Below, piece by piece: positions 1 to 8,367 of a DNA stretch of 64,000 nucleotides; the first letter of the stretch is position 1; every line of letters starts with the position of its first letter. The DNA is from Marinomonas posidonica IVIA-Po-181 (GTDB lineage Bacteria > Pseudomonadota > Gammaproteobacteria > Pseudomonadales > Marinomonadaceae), in assembly GCF_000214215.1 (NCBI RefSeq), contig NC_015559.1:434001-498000 (forward strand). Reading direction: 5' to 3'. A program made the position numbers and the translations under genes. The notes below the pieces were generated by a model. That model was not told the origin of the DNA and did not search any database. It saw only the letters and a list, made by a program, of their open reading frames with translations.

Positions 1-302
1 ACGCCCTTAGGTGAGCAAACAATCGGACGATTAACTAGGACAGGGTGTTCTAACATGGCTTCTAAGATGATGTCGTCAGAAACGCTTTTGTTTAATAATC
101 CCAACTCTTTGGCGGGGGACTTGGTTTCTCTCAAGGCACTTCTTGGGGTCAAATCAGCGGCGGCAAATAAGGCCAACAACTGAGCCTTGGTCCAGCCTTC
201 TTTGAGATAGTCAATGACCAAAGGTGTATAGCCTGCATCTTTTATAATGCGCAAAACATTTCGTGATGTCCCGCAATCAGGATTGTGATGTATCAAAACC
301 AT
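1..302 (-). CDS. arsC: Arsenate reductase, glutaredoxin-linked ArsC family (C-terminus outside window)
   Basis: This gene reduces arsenate to arsenite using glutaredoxin and glutathione, so that the neighbouring Acr3 pump can export it. About 100 codons are visible, and the C-terminal ~15-40 residues lie beyond the left edge. The N-terminus carries the family motif HNPDCGTSRN, with the catalytic cysteine at residue 10. Later arginines occur in RSALRE and NRPIV, matching the arginines that stabilise the thiol-arsenate intermediate. The ATG is 12 bases after the acr3 stop, so it is the last visible gene of the arsR-led operon. It is the second, structurally unrelated arsenate reductase in the operon. 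Family assignment is firm. YffB/Spx-type relatives share the fold, but the context favours arsenate reduction. Confidence 0.9.
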   Translation of the reverse strand, partial: MVLIHHNPDCGTSRNVLRIIKDAGYTPLVIDYLKEGWTKAQLLALFAAADLTPRSALRETKSPAKELGLLNKSVSDDIILEAMLEHPVLVNRPIVCSPKG

Positions 303-314
303 GGTGATCACGCC

Positions 315-1331
315 TTAAGCAAACCAGTGACGAGTGCGATTAGCGAACCACACAAGTGACAACATAACAGGGACTTCAACCAATACGCCGACCACTGTGG
401 CTAACGCAGCACCAGAATGCAGACCGAATAATGAAATGGCCACCGCAACGGCAAGCTCGAAGAAGTTTGAAGTGCCAATTAAGCTTGCTGGCGCTGCTTC
501 GTTGTGAGGCAGTTTGAACTTCAATGCCAACCAATATGCCACGGCAAAAATGCCGTAAGTTTGAATTAACAAAGGAATGGCAATCAGTACGATGGCTTGT
601 GGGTTTGATAAAATGGTATCGGACTGGAAGCCAAACAAGAGTACCACAGTGGCAATCAGGCCTATGATAGACCAGGGCTTCATTTTGCTTAGGAAGCCAT
701 CTAATCGAGAGTGGTCGTTGGCTTTATCCAATGAATTACGAGTGATTGCACCGGCAATTAAAGGGATTAAAACGTACAGCAACACGGAGACGAGTAAGGT
801 CGTCCAAGGAACATGAATGTCCGTTGCACCTAACAGAAAGCCTGCGATTGGAGCAAACGCAAAGATCATGATGACATCATTGATGGAGACTTGAACCAAG
901 GTGTAATTGGCGTCGCCCTTAGTTAATTGGCTCCACACAAATACCATCGCGGTACAAGGCGCCACACCAAGTAAGATCATCCCAGCAATGTATTCATTGG
1001 CGGTTTGTGGGTCTACCCAGTCTGCGAATAGGCCTTTGAAAAAGAGCCAACCAAGTAAGGCCATTGAAAAGGGCTTAATCAGCCAGTTAATGACAAGAGT
1101 GAGTGCCAAGCCTTTGGTTTGTTTGCCTACGTTTTTGATGGAAGAGAAATCAATCTGCACCATCATAGGGTAGATCATTAACCAAATTAGAATGGCCATG
1201 ACAAAGTTCACATTGGCGTATTCCAAGCTAGCGATAAACGCAAAAACGTCCGCTGCTAAGCTGCCCAACAAAATACCGGCTAGTATGGCCAAGCCTACCC
1301 AGACCGTTAAATAACGTTCAAATAATCCCAT
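315..1331 (-). CDS. acr3: Arsenite efflux permease, Acr3 family
   Basis: This is an inner-membrane carrier that extrudes arsenite (and in some members antimonite), driven by the proton motive force. The 338-residue product is hydrophobic throughout, with about ten predicted membrane segments starting near residue 10, the normal Acr3/BASS size. The motif [10 protein letters not shown] places a cysteine at residue 126, equivalent to the essential cysteine of characterised Acr3 proteins. The late motif [12 protein letters not shown] carries the conserved glutamate. It lies between arsH (25-base gap) and arsC (12-base gap) in one transcription unit. It is clearly Acr3 rather than the unrelated ArsB. 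The start ATG follows a purine-rich stretch and gives a typical N-terminus. Confidence 0.95.
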   Translation of the reverse strand: MGLFERYLTVWVGLAILAGILLGSLAADVFAFIASLEYANVNFVMAILIWLMIYPMMVQIDFSSIKNVGKQTKGLALTLVINWLIKPFSMALLGWLFFKGLFADWVDPQTANEYIAGMILLGVAPCTAMVFVWSQLTKGDANYTLVQVSINDVIMIFAFAPIAGFLLGATDIHVPWTTLLVSVLLYVLIPLIAGAITRNSLDKANDHSRLDGFLSKMKPWSIIGLIATVVLLFGFQSDTILSNPQAIVLIAIPLLIQTYGIFAVAYWLALKFKLPHNEAAPASLIGTSNFFELAVAVAISLFGLHSGAALATVVGVLVEVPVMLSLVWFANRTRHWFA

Positions 1332-1356
1332 AGTTTTTTCTTATCCAATGTCAGGT

Positions 1357-2076
1357 TTAAATCGATTTTTGATTCACTCGTTGGCTTAATTGCTCAGCGC
1401 TTTCAACACGTTCAGAGTAACGGTCTACCATGAATGTTTTGTTATCTCTCAATAACAAGGTGAATTTCATTAGCTCTTCCATCACATCCACGATGCGATT
1501 GTAGTAAGGCGAGGGTTTCATTCGGCCATCCTCCTCAAATTCCAAGAAGGCTTTCGCCACCGAGGACTGATTTGGAATGGTCACCATGCGCATCCAACGC
1601 CCTAAAATGCGCATCTGATTCACTGTGTTAAAGGACTGGGATCCACCGCAAACCTGCATCACCGCAAGGGTTTTACCTTGCGTTGGACGAACACCACCTA
1701 GACTGAGTGGTACCCAGTCAATTTGGCTTTTAAAAATGCTGCTCATCGAACCATGACGCTCTGGAGAGCACCAAACTTGGCCTTCCGACCACATCATCAG
1801 CTCACGAAGCTCTTTTACTTTTGGGTGGTTTTCATCTTCAGTGTCTGTTTGTGGTAGGCCTTGTGGGTTGAAAATTCGGGCTTCAGCGCCCAATTCCGTT
1901 AATAAACGTGCTGATTCTTCCACTACTAAGCGACTGTAAGAACGTTCTCTTAACGAGCCATAGAGCAATAGAATACGTGGCTTATGAGAGCTTGGCGTTG
2001 AGCTGAACTGATCATGGCGGGTCTCACGCCATTGTTCGCGATCGATGTTAGGCAAAGCTGTGTCTTGTGAATTCAT
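1357..2076 (-). CDS. arsH: ArsH, NADPH-dependent FMN oxidoreductase for organoarsenicals
   Basis: ArsH proteins are flavodoxin-fold, FMN-containing enzymes. They oxidise trivalent organoarsenicals such as methylarsenite, which lowers their toxicity, and also show quinone or azo reductase activity. The 239-residue product has the phosphate-binding loop [10 protein letters not shown] at about residues 40-49 and the family region around [11 protein letters not shown]. The ATG overlaps the preceding arsC stop by one base (TAATG), which indicates translational coupling. Together with Acr3 and two arsenate reductases it makes an operon that handles both inorganic and methylated arsenic. The assignment is firm. 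The substrate in this strain is inferred from the family. Confidence 0.93.
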   Translation of the reverse strand: MNSQDTALPNIDREQWRETRHDQFSSTPSSHKPRILLLYGSLRERSYSRLVVEESARLLTELGAEARIFNPQGLPQTDTEDENHPKVKELRELMMWSEGQVWCSPERHGSMSSIFKSQIDWVPLSLGGVRPTQGKTLAVMQVCGGSQSFNTVNQMRILGRWMRMVTIPNQSSVAKAFLEFEEDGRMKPSPYYNRIVDVMEELMKFTLLLRDNKTFMVDRYSERVESAEQLSQRVNQKSI

Positions 2077-2546
2077 TATTTGGCTCCCAAAATCGAAAGT
2101 TCGAACTTAAGTTGCTCGGCGTCAAGGCGACGTTGAGCGAGGGCTTTTAGTTGTTCAACACGTTCTTCAATCGCCTTGATGGTGTCCATGAAAGCGGTTT
2201 CTTGTTGTGTGTCGCTGCCTTCTAACTTAGAAGGGTCGCTGAGTCCCCAATGTACTTTTAGACTCTTACCAAAATACAGTGGGCAAGCTTCGCCTGCTGC
2301 TGAATCGCATACGGTAATGACCAGATCCGGCTCAAAATCTTCAAAGTCATCCCATGATTGGCTGATTAGCCCCGCGGTTTGGTAGCCCGCTTGCTTAAGA
2401 TATTTCAATGATAATGGGTGTACTTCGCCAACGGGTTGACTGCCGGCACTTTTTGCTTCTATTAGGCCAGCAGCCATGCCATTGGTAATGGCTTCAGACA
2501 AAATACTGCGACAGCGGTTATGGGTACAAATGTATAAAATTTTCAT
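2076..2546 (-). CDS. arsC: Arsenate reductase, low-molecular-weight phosphatase type
   Basis: This arsenate reductase has the LMW protein tyrosine phosphatase fold. The N-terminal P-loop CTHNRCRS (Cys7 to Ser14) is the nucleophile loop, and [12 protein letters not shown] near residues 80-90 supplies the later redox cysteines. HWGLSDPS is the conserved aspartate region. The start is placed at 2546 because GAGG lies 6-7 bases upstream and the family begins MKILYIC. An upstream in-frame ATG at 2582 overlaps arsR and gives a non-family extension. The gene begins 13 bases after the arsR stop and overlaps arsH by one base. The reductant (thioredoxin or glutaredoxin/mycothiol-like) cannot be told from sequence alone. 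Confidence 0.9.
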   Translation of the reverse strand: MKILYICTHNRCRSILSEAITNGMAAGLIEAKSAGSQPVGEVHPLSLKYLKQAGYQTAGLISQSWDDFEDFEPDLVITVCDSAAGEACPLYFGKSLKVHWGLSDPSKLEGSDTQQETAFMDTIKAIEERVEQLKALAQRRLDAEQLKFELSILGAK

Positions 2547-2559
2547 CTTGGCCTCGTGA

Positions 2560-2895
2560 TTAACAACAACGGTTTGATGCAACTTGGCAAGCTTTTAGCG
2601 TCTCTAATGCTTGCTGATAATAATCCGGGTTTTGTTTTGCGGTTTCGTGAATGACTCTTTTTGCCCAATCCGGCAGATCATCCTGTAATTTGTAATACAC
2701 CCATTTGCCACGGCGCTCATCCTGCAAAATGCCGCATTTACGCAGCTCTGCCAGATGTCGTGAGGTTTTGGGCTGATCCAGTTTCAAAGCGTCTTTTAGA
2801 TCACATACACAAGCTTCGCCTGTCTGGGAAATCAATAATAGGGACTTGAGTCGAGTATCGTCGGCTAAGCATTTATAAAACTGTATGGGCGTCAT
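2560..2895 (-). CDS. arsR: ArsR/SmtB-family arsenite-responsive repressor
   Basis: This is a 111-residue winged-helix repressor that leaves its operator when trivalent arsenic binds. ACVCDL at residues 28-33 supplies the Cys29/Cys31 pair typical of the E. coli-type ArsR sensor site. The third cysteine of the E. coli ELCVCDLC motif is a lysine here, so a two-cysteine site or recruitment of another cysteine is likely. The recognition helix region is QPKTSRHLAELRKCGI, and the protein ends with a Cys-Cys pair. It is the promoter-proximal gene of the ars operon and probably autoregulates through the repeats just upstream. No good ribosome-binding site precedes the ATG. Confidence 0.92.
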   Translation of the reverse strand: MTPIQFYKCLADDTRLKSLLLISQTGEACVCDLKDALKLDQPKTSRHLAELRKCGILQDERRGKWVYYKLQDDLPDWAKRVIHETAKQNPDYYQQALETLKACQVASNRCC

Positions 2896-2911
2896 AATAA
2901 GATTAAATCTT

Positions 2912-2940
2912 TATATATGTGAAAAATAACATATGTGAAA
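2912..2940 (-). promoter_or_regulatory. Candidate ars promoter with ArsR operator repeats
   Basis: Read on the minus strand, TTTCAC (2935-2940) and TATATA (2912-2917) are separated by 17 bases, a plausible -35/-10 pair ending 16 bases before the arsR ATG. The plus-strand string ATATGTGAAA occurs twice, at 2915-2924 and 2931-2940, with a 16-base period. One copy overlaps the -35 box and the other lies in the spacer and -10 area, as expected for a repressor site. The CATATG core resembles ArsR/SmtB operators. The site is inferred from sequence only. Confidence 0.5.
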
Positions 2941-3030
2941 TTTCGTATATATAGAGACGTAAGTCAAGCAAAGAAATGTGCAATCTTCATGTGAGTTCTA
3001 TGGCGAGATGTTGCGTTGTGTCTAGGAGGA

Positions 3031-3063
3031 CAGATTAAGCGCCATCAAAGGGCGCTTAATCTG
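3031..3063 (-). terminator. Hairpin downstream of the chemoreceptor gene
   Basis: A perfect 13-bp stem (3031-3043 with 3051-3063) with a 7-base loop lies 11 bases past the chemoreceptor stop codon. It is not followed by a clear T-run on the minus strand. It may act as a weak terminator or as an mRNA 3'-end stabiliser. Confidence 0.55.
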
Positions 3064-3074
3064 CAATGTAATGA

Positions 3075-5216
3075 TTAATGCTTGGAAACTTGGAACTGAC
3101 CGACTAACGAGTTGAGCTTTAAGGCTGACAATCCCACTCGTGACGAACGTCGTTGTAAGGCGGCAATCGAGCGTTTCATTTGCTCCGTTGCGGCCCCCAT
3201 TTCTTGTGCGGTATTGGCGTTTTCCTTGTTACTTTCATTGAGCAGCAACATGGCCTCAAAAAGTGTCTCAACCAACTCGTATAAGCTGCTGTCTTCACTG
3301 CCTGATTGTTCGTTTACCTGCAGGTTACGGTCAACGTTTTCAGCCCCTTTTTCCATAAAGCTCACAGCGTTGCGGGTTTCCTCTTGGATACCTTCCAGCA
3401 TCGTTTGAATCTCTTCTGCGGCCTCGGCGGTTTTGGATGCCAAGCTGCGAACTTCATCCGCTACCACAGAGAAACCACGACCATGTTCGCCAGCCCGTGC
3501 GGCTTCAATGGCGGCATTGAGTGCTAACAAGTTGGTTTGGTTAGTGATATCTGAAATGGTGGTGATGATGCCTGCAATCTCATTGGTCTTCTGATCTAGC
3601 GACTTAACGGATTCGGCCGTCGTGCGGACCACATCACGAATTTCTTGGGTGCCTGTTTTGGCATCTTCGAGACGTTTTTGTGCACCTGCGACTACCTGAT
3701 CCATGGTTTGCTTTAGATCATTTGCGGTTTGTGAGGCGCTTTCGACTTCATTGACCTGTTTTTGGAACATGGTCAGCATGTCTTCTACGGTAGAAGCTAA
3801 ATAATGTGAAGCGTCTTTTGCCTCTTCATTGGTGTGTACCATGAATTGGTTGGAGTTTTTCACATTGTTGCTGGCTGAAATCACCTCACCTATGGTGTTG
3901 TCTAAATTATCAATGAAACTGTTCATCCAACGACCCATATCCCCCGTTTCATCATTACTAAGGTCGCCCTCTAAGCGCTGTTTTAAATTCCCTTCCCCCT
4001 CAGCAATGGCTTGAATAACGGTTGTCATTTTGCTCATGTTTTGGCTAATTTTTCGTGTCCCTAAACGATTAAACAAGACACCTGCCAACAATAAGCAGGC
4101 AAATGAAATGGCTAAGTCGCTGGTGACAGATAAATCGGTAAAGGCCTGCAAAGCAGAGCAAATTAATAAGGGGGGAGTGGAGGCAAAAAGATAGCCTTCC
4201 ATCAATTTTATGTTGATTGAGCGGCGTCGGTAGACTTCTTCCAAATCTCCTTCACACATCATGCCCCATGTATCAGGGCTGCCTTTGAGTTGAAAGGTCA
4301 CGCCTTTACCAATGACAGGAATATGACGATAGTCCGAGTAGCCTGGGTAAGTGACAAATAGGTTTTGGCCATTTTTAATGGTTTCTCGCACTCCTGGGTG
4401 CAATTGTTGAGTCGCTGGGTCAGTAAAACGTATTTCAAACTCGGTATGCTGTTCTACTTTAACTACGCCCCAGTCTGTGTTTACTCCGCTTTTGAGATTT
4501 TCACCGTGACTGAAGGTGTCGTCTTCAAAGCGCGATCTGGATAAGGCTGTGCCTGGTAGGATAGCGGGGTCGAAGCTTGGCTTGACCATAAACAAATAGT
4601 TATCGCCGGATTCTTTATAAATGTGTCCTGCTTCACGTTGAATTAAATCCCCAAGTACATCGTTTGGAACACGAGCACAAATCGCTCCTAAGGTGTTGCC
4701 ATCGTGCTTGATGGGTAAATAAAACATCAGCGTCACTGCATCATGAAATTTCGAGCTGGAAGGGCCTATTTTTAGGGTGTTTTGATCGATATAAGGGCCG
4801 TGTAAGAAGTAATCTTTTAACCCTTCCGAGACAGCATTAGCCGGTAGGTCGTTCTGTCCAATTCGACTTTTTTCAGTGGAATTAATGACCTTGCCTTCGG
4901 CATCAATGACAAAGTATTCACTGACGTCAGGCACTATATTGAAACGTTCTTCGAGGGCGCTGGTTTCAATATTGGGAAAGCTCTCTGAGATGATTTCTAA
5001 CAATACTTCAAGTTGCGACCACTGATTGTTAACCCAGTTATCAAGCAACTTAACACGCGTATTGGCGATGCCTTCAAAGGTTTTTTCAACGGTCTGATAG
5101 GTGTTTTTGTTTAAATAACAAGATCGAAACAATGAAAGGCGTCCATTTGCGCCAAACCAAGGTAACCAACTTAACTCCTTAGGAGAAAGGGCCATACTTT
5201 TACTTTTTAGTGTCAT
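3075..5216 (-). CDS. Methyl-accepting chemotaxis protein with N-terminal Cache-like sensor
   Basis: This is a chemoreceptor that would signal to CheA/CheW. Counting from the ATG at 5216 (713 residues), a Cache/PDC-like sensor region spans roughly residues 30-330. Two adjacent hydrophobic segments lie near 342-359 and 367-385, followed by a HAMP-like linker. A full signalling domain follows, with the conserved hairpin tip near 560-590 ([20 protein letters not shown]). Unusually, no transmembrane helix precedes the sensor region, so that region may be cytoplasmic. Upstream, a TTG at 5246 in the same frame lies inside a 7-bp inverted repeat (CAACTAC/GTAGTTG, 5244-5263). The 5216 ATG has GGAG upstream and is preferred. 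The ligand is unknown. Confidence 0.88.
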   Translation of the reverse strand: MTLKSKSMALSPKELSWLPWFGANGRLSLFRSCYLNKNTYQTVEKTFEGIANTRVKLLDNWVNNQWSQLEVLLEIISESFPNIETSALEERFNIVPDVSEYFVIDAEGKVINSTEKSRIGQNDLPANAVSEGLKDYFLHGPYIDQNTLKIGPSSSKFHDAVTLMFYLPIKHDGNTLGAICARVPNDVLGDLIQREAGHIYKESGDNYLFMVKPSFDPAILPGTALSRSRFEDDTFSHGENLKSGVNTDWGVVKVEQHTEFEIRFTDPATQQLHPGVRETIKNGQNLFVTYPGYSDYRHIPVIGKGVTFQLKGSPDTWGMMCEGDLEEVYRRRSINIKLMEGYLFASTPPLLICSALQAFTDLSVTSDLAISFACLLLAGVLFNRLGTRKISQNMSKMTTVIQAIAEGEGNLKQRLEGDLSNDETGDMGRWMNSFIDNLDNTIGEVISASNNVKNSNQFMVHTNEEAKDASHYLASTVEDMLTMFQKQVNEVESASQTANDLKQTMDQVVAGAQKRLEDAKTGTQEIRDVVRTTAESVKSLDQKTNEIAGIITTISDITNQTNLLALNAAIEAARAGEHGRGFSVVADEVRSLASKTAEAAEEIQTMLEGIQEETRNAVSFMEKGAENVDRNLQVNEQSGSEDSSLYELVETLFEAMLLLNESNKENANTAQEMGAATEQMKRSIAALQRRSSRVGLSALKLNSLVGQFQVSKH

Positions 5217-6062
5217 GTTTTTAAATGCTCCATTGCATTCATGCAACTACTTCAATGTAGTTGTGATAGGGGGATGACTTAAAAAAAGCAATATATTTGC
5301 CATAGTTTGGTATAAGCAGAAGTTTAGTTTGATGTTCTGCGGTCTAAACAAATGTCTAGAAGTTTGTACTGAATTAAATTTTGTTTGCAGTAGATTCTAA
5401 AACGGTCGAGTTTTTCCACAGCAAGGAAAGCGCACCAATTTGGTTAAGAAAAACCTCCCTGCACCAAAATTAATCACTTAGACGATGTTTAACTGTCTAA
5501 ATAGTCAATTAGGACAAACAGTTATACGTAATCAATCTATGGTTAGTTTGCATTGAAAATAACCATTTCAATATGGGTTGTATCATGTCGAGGATTTCAA
5601 CCTGTTTCGTTTTACGATCAAACGTTTGGTGAGCGTCGTTGGCTTATTACTGCAATTTGATGAGCGTCCTACCATGAGAATAAGGCCAAAGCTAAAAGCT
5701 AGTTATGGTTTTATCAATAACAAGGCAGACAGTGTGATAGTCGCACTTTATTCGTTGCTTTAGCGGTTGGTTATGAAGGGGGACCAATAGCACCTATGAT
5801 TTTTTCGTCTCTTCGTATTCCTAAACTTTCATGATTCAAGAAAGGGTTCTTGGTGTAGGCTTTTATTTTCTTACAACGGATTCGCTTAGCAAGGATCAGG
5901 TTTCCTCTGCCACGCAGGTGATAATTCCTTGATAGAAGTGATTCTACACCGTTGCTTATTAGAGTGTTCTTTAACGGCAACTTTCTTTAGTTACTATGTT
6001 GGTCTGATGTGCCGTTGTGCCCTGTTAGATCCGATATTTGGTATACGTTGGGAGACATGACA
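5217..6062. other. Long non-coding stretch between chemoreceptor and quinate/shikimate dehydrogenase genes
   Basis: About 850 bases hold no convincing gene. Two short open frames (5578-5763 plus, 5771-5980 minus) have no recognisable protein features. A dyad TTAGAC-N11-GTCTAA lies at 5478-5500, and GTCTA strings recur near 5342 and 5357. The dyad could be a LysR-type binding site, but it is far from either flanking start codon. GGGAG at 6050-6054 is the ribosome-binding site of the next gene. Confidence 0.5.
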
Positions 6063-6917
6063 ATGGTAAATCTTGGTCTTATTGGTCAAGCAATCAACTC
6101 TTCTCGCTCACCTTCATTACATGATTTGTTGGGTAAATTAAATCAACTGCCTGTTGATTATCAATTACAGGAACCAGAAGACAGTAGTGCGCAATCGTTT
6201 TGTACAAAATTAGCTGAAATTCGTGAACTTGGTTTTGTGGGGGTTAATGTGACTTTTCCCTACAAGCAGATCGCCATAGACAGTGCGGATGACGTCAATG
6301 AGGCGGTAAAAAAAGTCGGCGCGACGAATACCTTGTTGCTTAAAGACGGTAAAGTGTGTGCGTTTAATACTGACTACAGTGGCTTTATTCGTGGTTATAA
6401 GGGACGTGTTGGTGATCAGCCTGCCGGTAAAGTGCTGATGATTGGCGCCGGTGGTGTGGGGCGGGCGATTGGCTTTGCATTGTTTGATGTTGGTGCGACC
6501 GAGTTGTTGGTAACAGACTTAAACGAAGCCAGTGCGAAATCTTTGGTTGATGCAATCAATGCATATGGCTTTAACGCTCGTTATGTGGCGAAAGAAGAGA
6601 TTGCTGCAGCGGCAAAAGAGGCCGATGGTTTGGTTAATTGTACCCCAGTTGGTCATTTTAAAAGCCCTGGAATGCCGATTGAAGCGGCGTCTATTGGTGG
6701 TCAGAAGTGGGCGTTTGATGCGGTATATACGCCGATGGATACCGAGTTTCTCATTGAAGCAAGCAGAAAAGGCTTACAAATTGTGTCGGGCTTTGATTTG
6801 TTTTTTTATCAAGGCATTGATGCGTTTGAAATCTTCACTGGGAAGTCTATTTCAGATGCTTCTCTCGTTTGGGATTTGTTTCGAGAAAAGTGTCAGGTAG
6901 TTAGTGACTTAATTTAG
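6063..6917 (+). CDS. Shikimate/quinate dehydrogenase family protein
   Basis: This is an NAD(P)-dependent dehydrogenase of the AroE/YdiB fold that interconverts shikimate (or quinate) and the 3-dehydro acid. The 284-residue product has the substrate-binding SRSPSLH (residues 14-20), NVTFPYK with catalytic Lys68, NTDYSGF with Asp104, the dinucleotide loop GAGGVG (128-133), NCTPVG, and a C-terminal DAVYTPMDTEFL. The start at 6063 is chosen because GGGAG sits 8 bases upstream; the ATG at 6057 is too close. It lies near a PcaQ-like regulator and a QuiC-type dehydratase, so a catabolic role (quinate/shikimate to 3-dehydroshikimate) is more likely than biosynthesis. Cofactor and substrate preference cannot be read from sequence alone. 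Confidence 0.85.
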   Translation: MVNLGLIGQAINSSRSPSLHDLLGKLNQLPVDYQLQEPEDSSAQSFCTKLAEIRELGFVGVNVTFPYKQIAIDSADDVNEAVKKVGATNTLLLKDGKVCAFNTDYSGFIRGYKGRVGDQPAGKVLMIGAGGVGRAIGFALFDVGATELLVTDLNEASAKSLVDAINAYGFNARYVAKEEIAAAAKEADGLVNCTPVGHFKSPGMPIEAASIGGQKWAFDAVYTPMDTEFLIEASRKGLQIVSGFDLFFYQGIDAFEIFTGKSISDASLVWDLFREKCQVVSDLI

Positions 6918-6952
6918 CTTATTCGCCTCTCAACAAATTCATAGATTTGTCT

Positions 6953-6981
6953 AAAAGCACGCTCATTGAGAGTGCTTTTTT
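6953..6981 (+). terminator. Rho-independent terminator after the dehydrogenase gene
   Basis: An imperfect hairpin with outer arms AAAAGCAC and GTGCTTTT and an inner CTC/GAG stem runs into a T-rich tail, 36 bases past the stop codon. Confidence 0.7.
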
Positions 6982-7103
6982 ATTGAGAAGTATCGTGATG
7001 GCGACATTCCCCTTGTGACCTTGATGATTTTGCCAAACGCCCCCTGCGATAATAAGCAGCAGGCAGGACGAGAGTGATCACCGTACAAGGTATTGTCTGG
7101 CGT

Positions 7104-8072
7104 TTAGATTGCCGAGAAGTCTTTATGATGATCGGCGGGATTATAGTAACTGTCTAATGTTTGAGCCGTTTCTCGTACTGCGGCCATAAAGAGCTTCAAG
7201 GCTGTGGAGGGATGGGAGTCTGCACGTGTTGTTAACCCTACCGCACCTAATGTTTCTTTTGAATCCACTGGCAGAGCAGCCAGTTCGCCATCACTTATTT
7301 CCCGGGCGACTACACCTCGAGAGACGATCCAGACAGCATCATTATTACGAATAAACTCTTTGCCAAATGAGTCTGAGATTGTATCTATGCGATCTTGAAG
7401 GTTCGATACGCCTTGTGATAACAAAAAACGATCTACGTAGGGGGCTGTAATCGAGCCTTTTGGTGGGTACAAAACGGTGTGCTCATTAATGTCGCTGATC
7501 TGAAAGTTTGCTTTGCTAAGAAGTGGGTGATCAGGCCTTACGACGAAAGACACTTGTTCTGAATAGAGGTGTTGAAAGGAAAGACCAGACATGGTTTCTG
7601 GAACACCTAAACGACCAACCACAAGATCCAGTTCACCGATGCGTAATTGACTCATTAAAGTAGAATTTGCGCCTGATACTAGGTGTAAACGGATATCCAA
7701 TGTGTTGGTACGAAAGCGTTTTACTGACTCGGGCAAAATGCTTGTGGCAACGGTGGGGAGTACGCCAATACTGAGGCGAATCAAGCCTTTTTTTTGTACC
7801 TGAGCGACACGCTCTGTGCCTTCTCTTAAGGCCGCCACACTGGTACTGGCATGTTCTAAAAAAACATTACCAAAAGCGGTTAATTCAACGCCTTTTTTAC
7901 TTCGCTCGAGTAAACGTACGCCAAGAATGTCTTCCAGTTCTTTGAGTTTCTTTGACACGGCAGGTTGTGTGAGTGCCAGTGCATCGGCGGCACGCACAAC
8001 ACTCCCTTGACGGGTAACTTCTAAGAAACATTGCAGGTGTCGATATTTTATGCGGTTTTCTAGCATAGACAT
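7104..8072 (-). CDS. LysR-type regulator, PcaQ-like
   Basis: This is a 322-residue LysR activator. The N-terminal winged helix (residues ~8-67) contains GSVVRAADALALTQPAVSKK, which closely resembles PcaQ, the activator of protocatechuate catabolism genes. A type-2 periplasmic-binding-like effector domain follows from about residue 95. In characterised PcaQ proteins the inducer is beta-carboxy-cis,cis-muconate. AGGAAAC directly upstream supports the first ATG. It is transcribed divergently from the QuiC-type gene, whose product feeds protocatechuate. No pca ring-cleavage genes are in the window, so targets beyond quiC are inferred. It could instead respond to a quinate-pathway metabolite. Confidence 0.85.
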   Translation of the reverse strand: MSMLENRIKYRHLQCFLEVTRQGSVVRAADALALTQPAVSKKLKELEDILGVRLLERSKKGVELTAFGNVFLEHASTSVAALREGTERVAQVQKKGLIRLSIGVLPTVATSILPESVKRFRTNTLDIRLHLVSGANSTLMSQLRIGELDLVVGRLGVPETMSGLSFQHLYSEQVSFVVRPDHPLLSKANFQISDINEHTVLYPPKGSITAPYVDRFLLSQGVSNLQDRIDTISDSFGKEFIRNNDAVWIVSRGVVAREISDGELAALPVDSKETLGAVGLTTRADSHPSTALKLFMAAVRETAQTLDSYYNPADHHKDFSAI

Positions 8073-8367
8073 GTTTCCTATTGGTGTGGCGGATGCTTTC
8101 GGATTATCTGTTTAGCCTCATAAACAGGGCCGTATCAATATAGAGCAGTATTAAAACAATTACACTCCTCAACATTCTAAAAGGGAAGTAGTCATGTATT
8201 CCTTTTACGATATATTTTAGGTGCATTTTTTCATTAATGAATCCCCTTATATTTAATAAATCCTGTGCTAGCATCAAAAAATAAAGGCTATCACAACACT
8301 TTTGGCCCGAGATGGTTCAACTTTTTATATATTGATTTAGTTATGTAATACAGAGGATTAGACAATA
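8073..8367. promoter_or_regulatory. Divergent regulatory region between pcaQ-like and quiC-like genes
   Basis: This 295-base AT-rich spacer must hold both divergent promoters. A perfect 12-base palindrome, TTCATTAATGAA, lies at 8230-8241 near the middle and is a candidate regulator site. AGAGGA near 8351-8356 precedes the quiC-like ATG. No confident -35/-10 pair could be assigned. Confidence 0.4.

Noticed and set aside
5578-5980. Two short open frames on opposite strands in the gap before the dehydrogenase gene
   Set aside because: No ribosome-binding sites, protein-like features or recognisable families. They look like chance frames in AT-rich DNA.
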